Shown here: piece by piece, positions 3,944-5,080 of the stretch
Layout: each line of letters starts with the position of its first letter
Position numbering within the stretch: the first letter of the stretch is position 1
Source: Paracoccaceae bacterium
Lineage (GTDB): Bacteria > Pseudomonadota > Alphaproteobacteria > Rhodobacterales > Rhodobacteraceae
Assembly (NCBI GenBank): GCA_007121115.1
Contig: SKMI01000302.1
Span: 1 to 5,080, forward strand
Direction: 5' to 3'
Length of the DNA stretch: 5,080 nt
Made by a program: the position numbers and the translations under genes
Notes under the pieces: model-generated
Database searches by the model: none
What the model saw: only the letters and a program-made list of their open reading frames with translations
Told to the model about the DNA's origin: nothing

Positions 3944-5080
3944 ATGATGGACAAGACATTCGACGCCGCCACCGCCGAAGCGCGGATCGCGCAACTATGG
4001 GAGGAGCGCGGCGCCTTTCGTGCGGGCGCCAATGCCTCGCGGCCCGAGACGTTCTGCATCATGATCCCGCCCCCGAACGTGACCGGCTCGTTGCACATGG
4101 GGCACGCCTTCAACAACACGTTGCAGGACATCCTGGTGCGCTGGAAGCGGATGCAGGGGTTCGATGTGCTCTGGCAGCCGGGCACGGACCATGCGGGCAT
4201 CGCCACGCAGATGGTCACCGAACGCGAGATGGCCGCGAACGGCGAGCCCACGCGCGCCGAGATGGGGCGCCCGGAGTTCCTGAAGCGCGTCTGGCAGCAG
4301 AAGGTGAAATCGCGCGGCACCATCATCGGCCAGTTGCAGCGGCTGGGGGCGTCCTGCGACTGGTCGCGCGAGGCCTTCACCATGTCCGGCGCCCCCGAGG
4401 CCCCCGCGGGCGAGGAGGGCAATTTCCACGATGCGGTGATCAAGGTCTTCGTGGAGATGTACAACAAGGGCCAGATCTATCGCGGCAAGCGGCTGGTGAA
4501 CTGGGACCCGCATTTCGAGAGCGCGATTTCCGACCTGGAGGTGGAGAATACCGAGGTCGACGGCCACATGTGGCACTTCAAGTATCCGCTCGCCGGGGGC
4601 GCCACCTATGAGTATGTCGAACGTGACGAAGACGGCAACGTCACCCTGCGCGAGACCCGCGATTACATTTCCATCGCCACCACACGGCCCGAGACGATGC
4701 TGGGCGACGGCGCCGTGGCCGTTCATCCATCGGATGCGCGTTATGCGCCAATTGTCGGAAAGTTATGCGAAATCCCGGTGGGGCCAAAGGAGCACCGTCG
4801 CCTGATCCCCATCATCACCGACGACTACCCGGACCCGGATTTCGGCTCGGGCGCGGTCAAGATCACCGGGGCGCATGATTTCAACGACTATGCGGTGGCC
4901 AAGCGCGGCGGGATTCCGTGCTACCGGCTGATGGACACACGCGCGCGGATGCGCGACGACGGCGCGGCTTACGCCGAGGCGGCGACGGTTGCCGGTGAAG
5001 TCGCGCGCGGGGAGCGGGTGTTGTCCGAAGCCGAGGCCGACGCGCTGAACCTGGTCCCCGACCATCTGCGCGGGCTGGAC
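3944..5080 (+). CDS. valS: Valine--tRNA ligase, N-terminal part (cut by window end)
   Basis: This cytoplasmic class I aminoacyl-tRNA synthetase charges tRNA-Val and removes mischarged threonine by editing. About 379 codons are present, and the frame is open to the last base. Full-length bacterial enzymes run to roughly 900-1000 aa. The class I signature lies in PPPNVTGSLHMGHA (HMGH at 51-54), followed by WQPGTDHAGIATQ (77-89) and the ValRS-typical NWDP (186-189). The CP1 editing domain has begun: ATTRPETMLGD (245-255) and GSGAVKITGAHDFNDY (301-316). The KMSKS loop and the C-terminal coiled coil lie outside the window. Two ATGs stand side by side at 3944 and 3947. Either could be the start, and AAAGAG (3928-3933) is a fair ribosome site about 10 bases upstream. 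NWDP and HDFNDY favour ValRS over IleRS or LeuRS. It is transcribed alone, divergent from the DUF3592 genes, which look unrelated in function. Confidence 0.97.
   Translation, partial: MMDKTFDAATAEARIAQLWEERGAFRAGANASRPETFCIMIPPPNVTGSLHMGHAFNNTLQDILVRWKRMQGFDVLWQPGTDHAGIATQMVTEREMAANGEPTRAEMGRPEFLKRVWQQKVKSRGTIIGQLQRLGASCDWSREAFTMSGAPEAPAGEEGNFHDAVIKVFVEMYNKGQIYRGKRLVNWDPHFESAISDLEVENTEVDGHMWHFKYPLAGGATYEYVERDEDGNVTLRETRDYISIATTRPETMLGDGAVAVHPSDARYAPIVGKLCEIPVGPKEHRRLIPIITDDYPDPDFGSGAVKITGAHDFNDYAVAKRGGIPCYRLMDTRARMRDDGAAYAEAATVAGEVARGERVLSEAEADALNLVPDHLRGLD

Noticed and set aside
2838..3947. Plus-strand open frame (369 codons) opposite the two DUF3592 genes
   Set aside because: It is low-complexity, runs through both the hairpin gap and the divergent promoter region, and ends inside the valS start. 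The minus-strand paralogues explain the conservation.
3936..3947. ATG at 3936 upstream of valS
   Set aside because: It is out of frame with valS and stops after three codons. I see no reason to treat it as a leader peptide.
3995..4726. Minus-strand open frames inside valS (also 3523-4467)
   Set aside because: The plus strand here translates without a break into valyl-tRNA synthetase with all expected motifs, so these are shadows.

Overview
The window looks like a piece of an alphaproteobacterial chromosome, most likely Rhodobacterales or a close relative. It is very GC-rich, and long spurious antisense reading frames are common. The Fur-family protein is of the cysteine-poor alphaproteobacterial Fur/Mur type. 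The left edge carries a C-run followed by GAGGATATTT, which I associate with intergenic DNA in this group. The assignment rests on pattern recognition, not on a search.

Layout, left to right. Positions 1-156 hold no gene. They contain three consecutive GC-rich inverted repeats and a short A/T-containing motif, and probably form the transcription end of the minus-strand block. That block reads right to left: two adjacent paralogous DUF3592-type membrane proteins (3803-3084, 239 aa; 3010-2294, 238 aa), a ZIP-family metal transporter (2215-1472), a membrane-anchored M48 zinc metallopeptidase related to HtpX (1420-728), and a Fur/Mur-type metalloregulator (585-157). Spacings are 73, 78, 51 and 142 bp. 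Diverging from this block across a 140-bp gap is valS (valyl-tRNA synthetase), from 3944 to the window end. It is cut by the edge and comprises roughly the first 379 residues.

The block appears to be more than one transcription unit. Just upstream of the ZIP gene lies a 7-3-7 near-palindrome, ATTAGAATCATTCCAAA (minus strand, 2249-2233). It resembles the iron control element (ICE) bound by Irr, the heme-responsive Fur-family regulator of Alphaproteobacteria, and it overlaps a plausible sigma-70 promoter. The ZIP transporter, the zinc protease and the Fur/Mur regulator would then form a small metal-related group with a possible iron-responsive promoter. The two DUF3592 proteins have no known function. 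Each appears to carry the same small beta-rich module twice, once outside and once inside the membrane, and each ends in a WWxED signature.

No mobile element, CRISPR array, tRNA or rRNA was seen. Most of the window is ordinary chromosome. The points most worth checking are the ICE-like operator on the ZIP gene, the paralogous DUF3592 pair, and the short reading frame in front of the protease.
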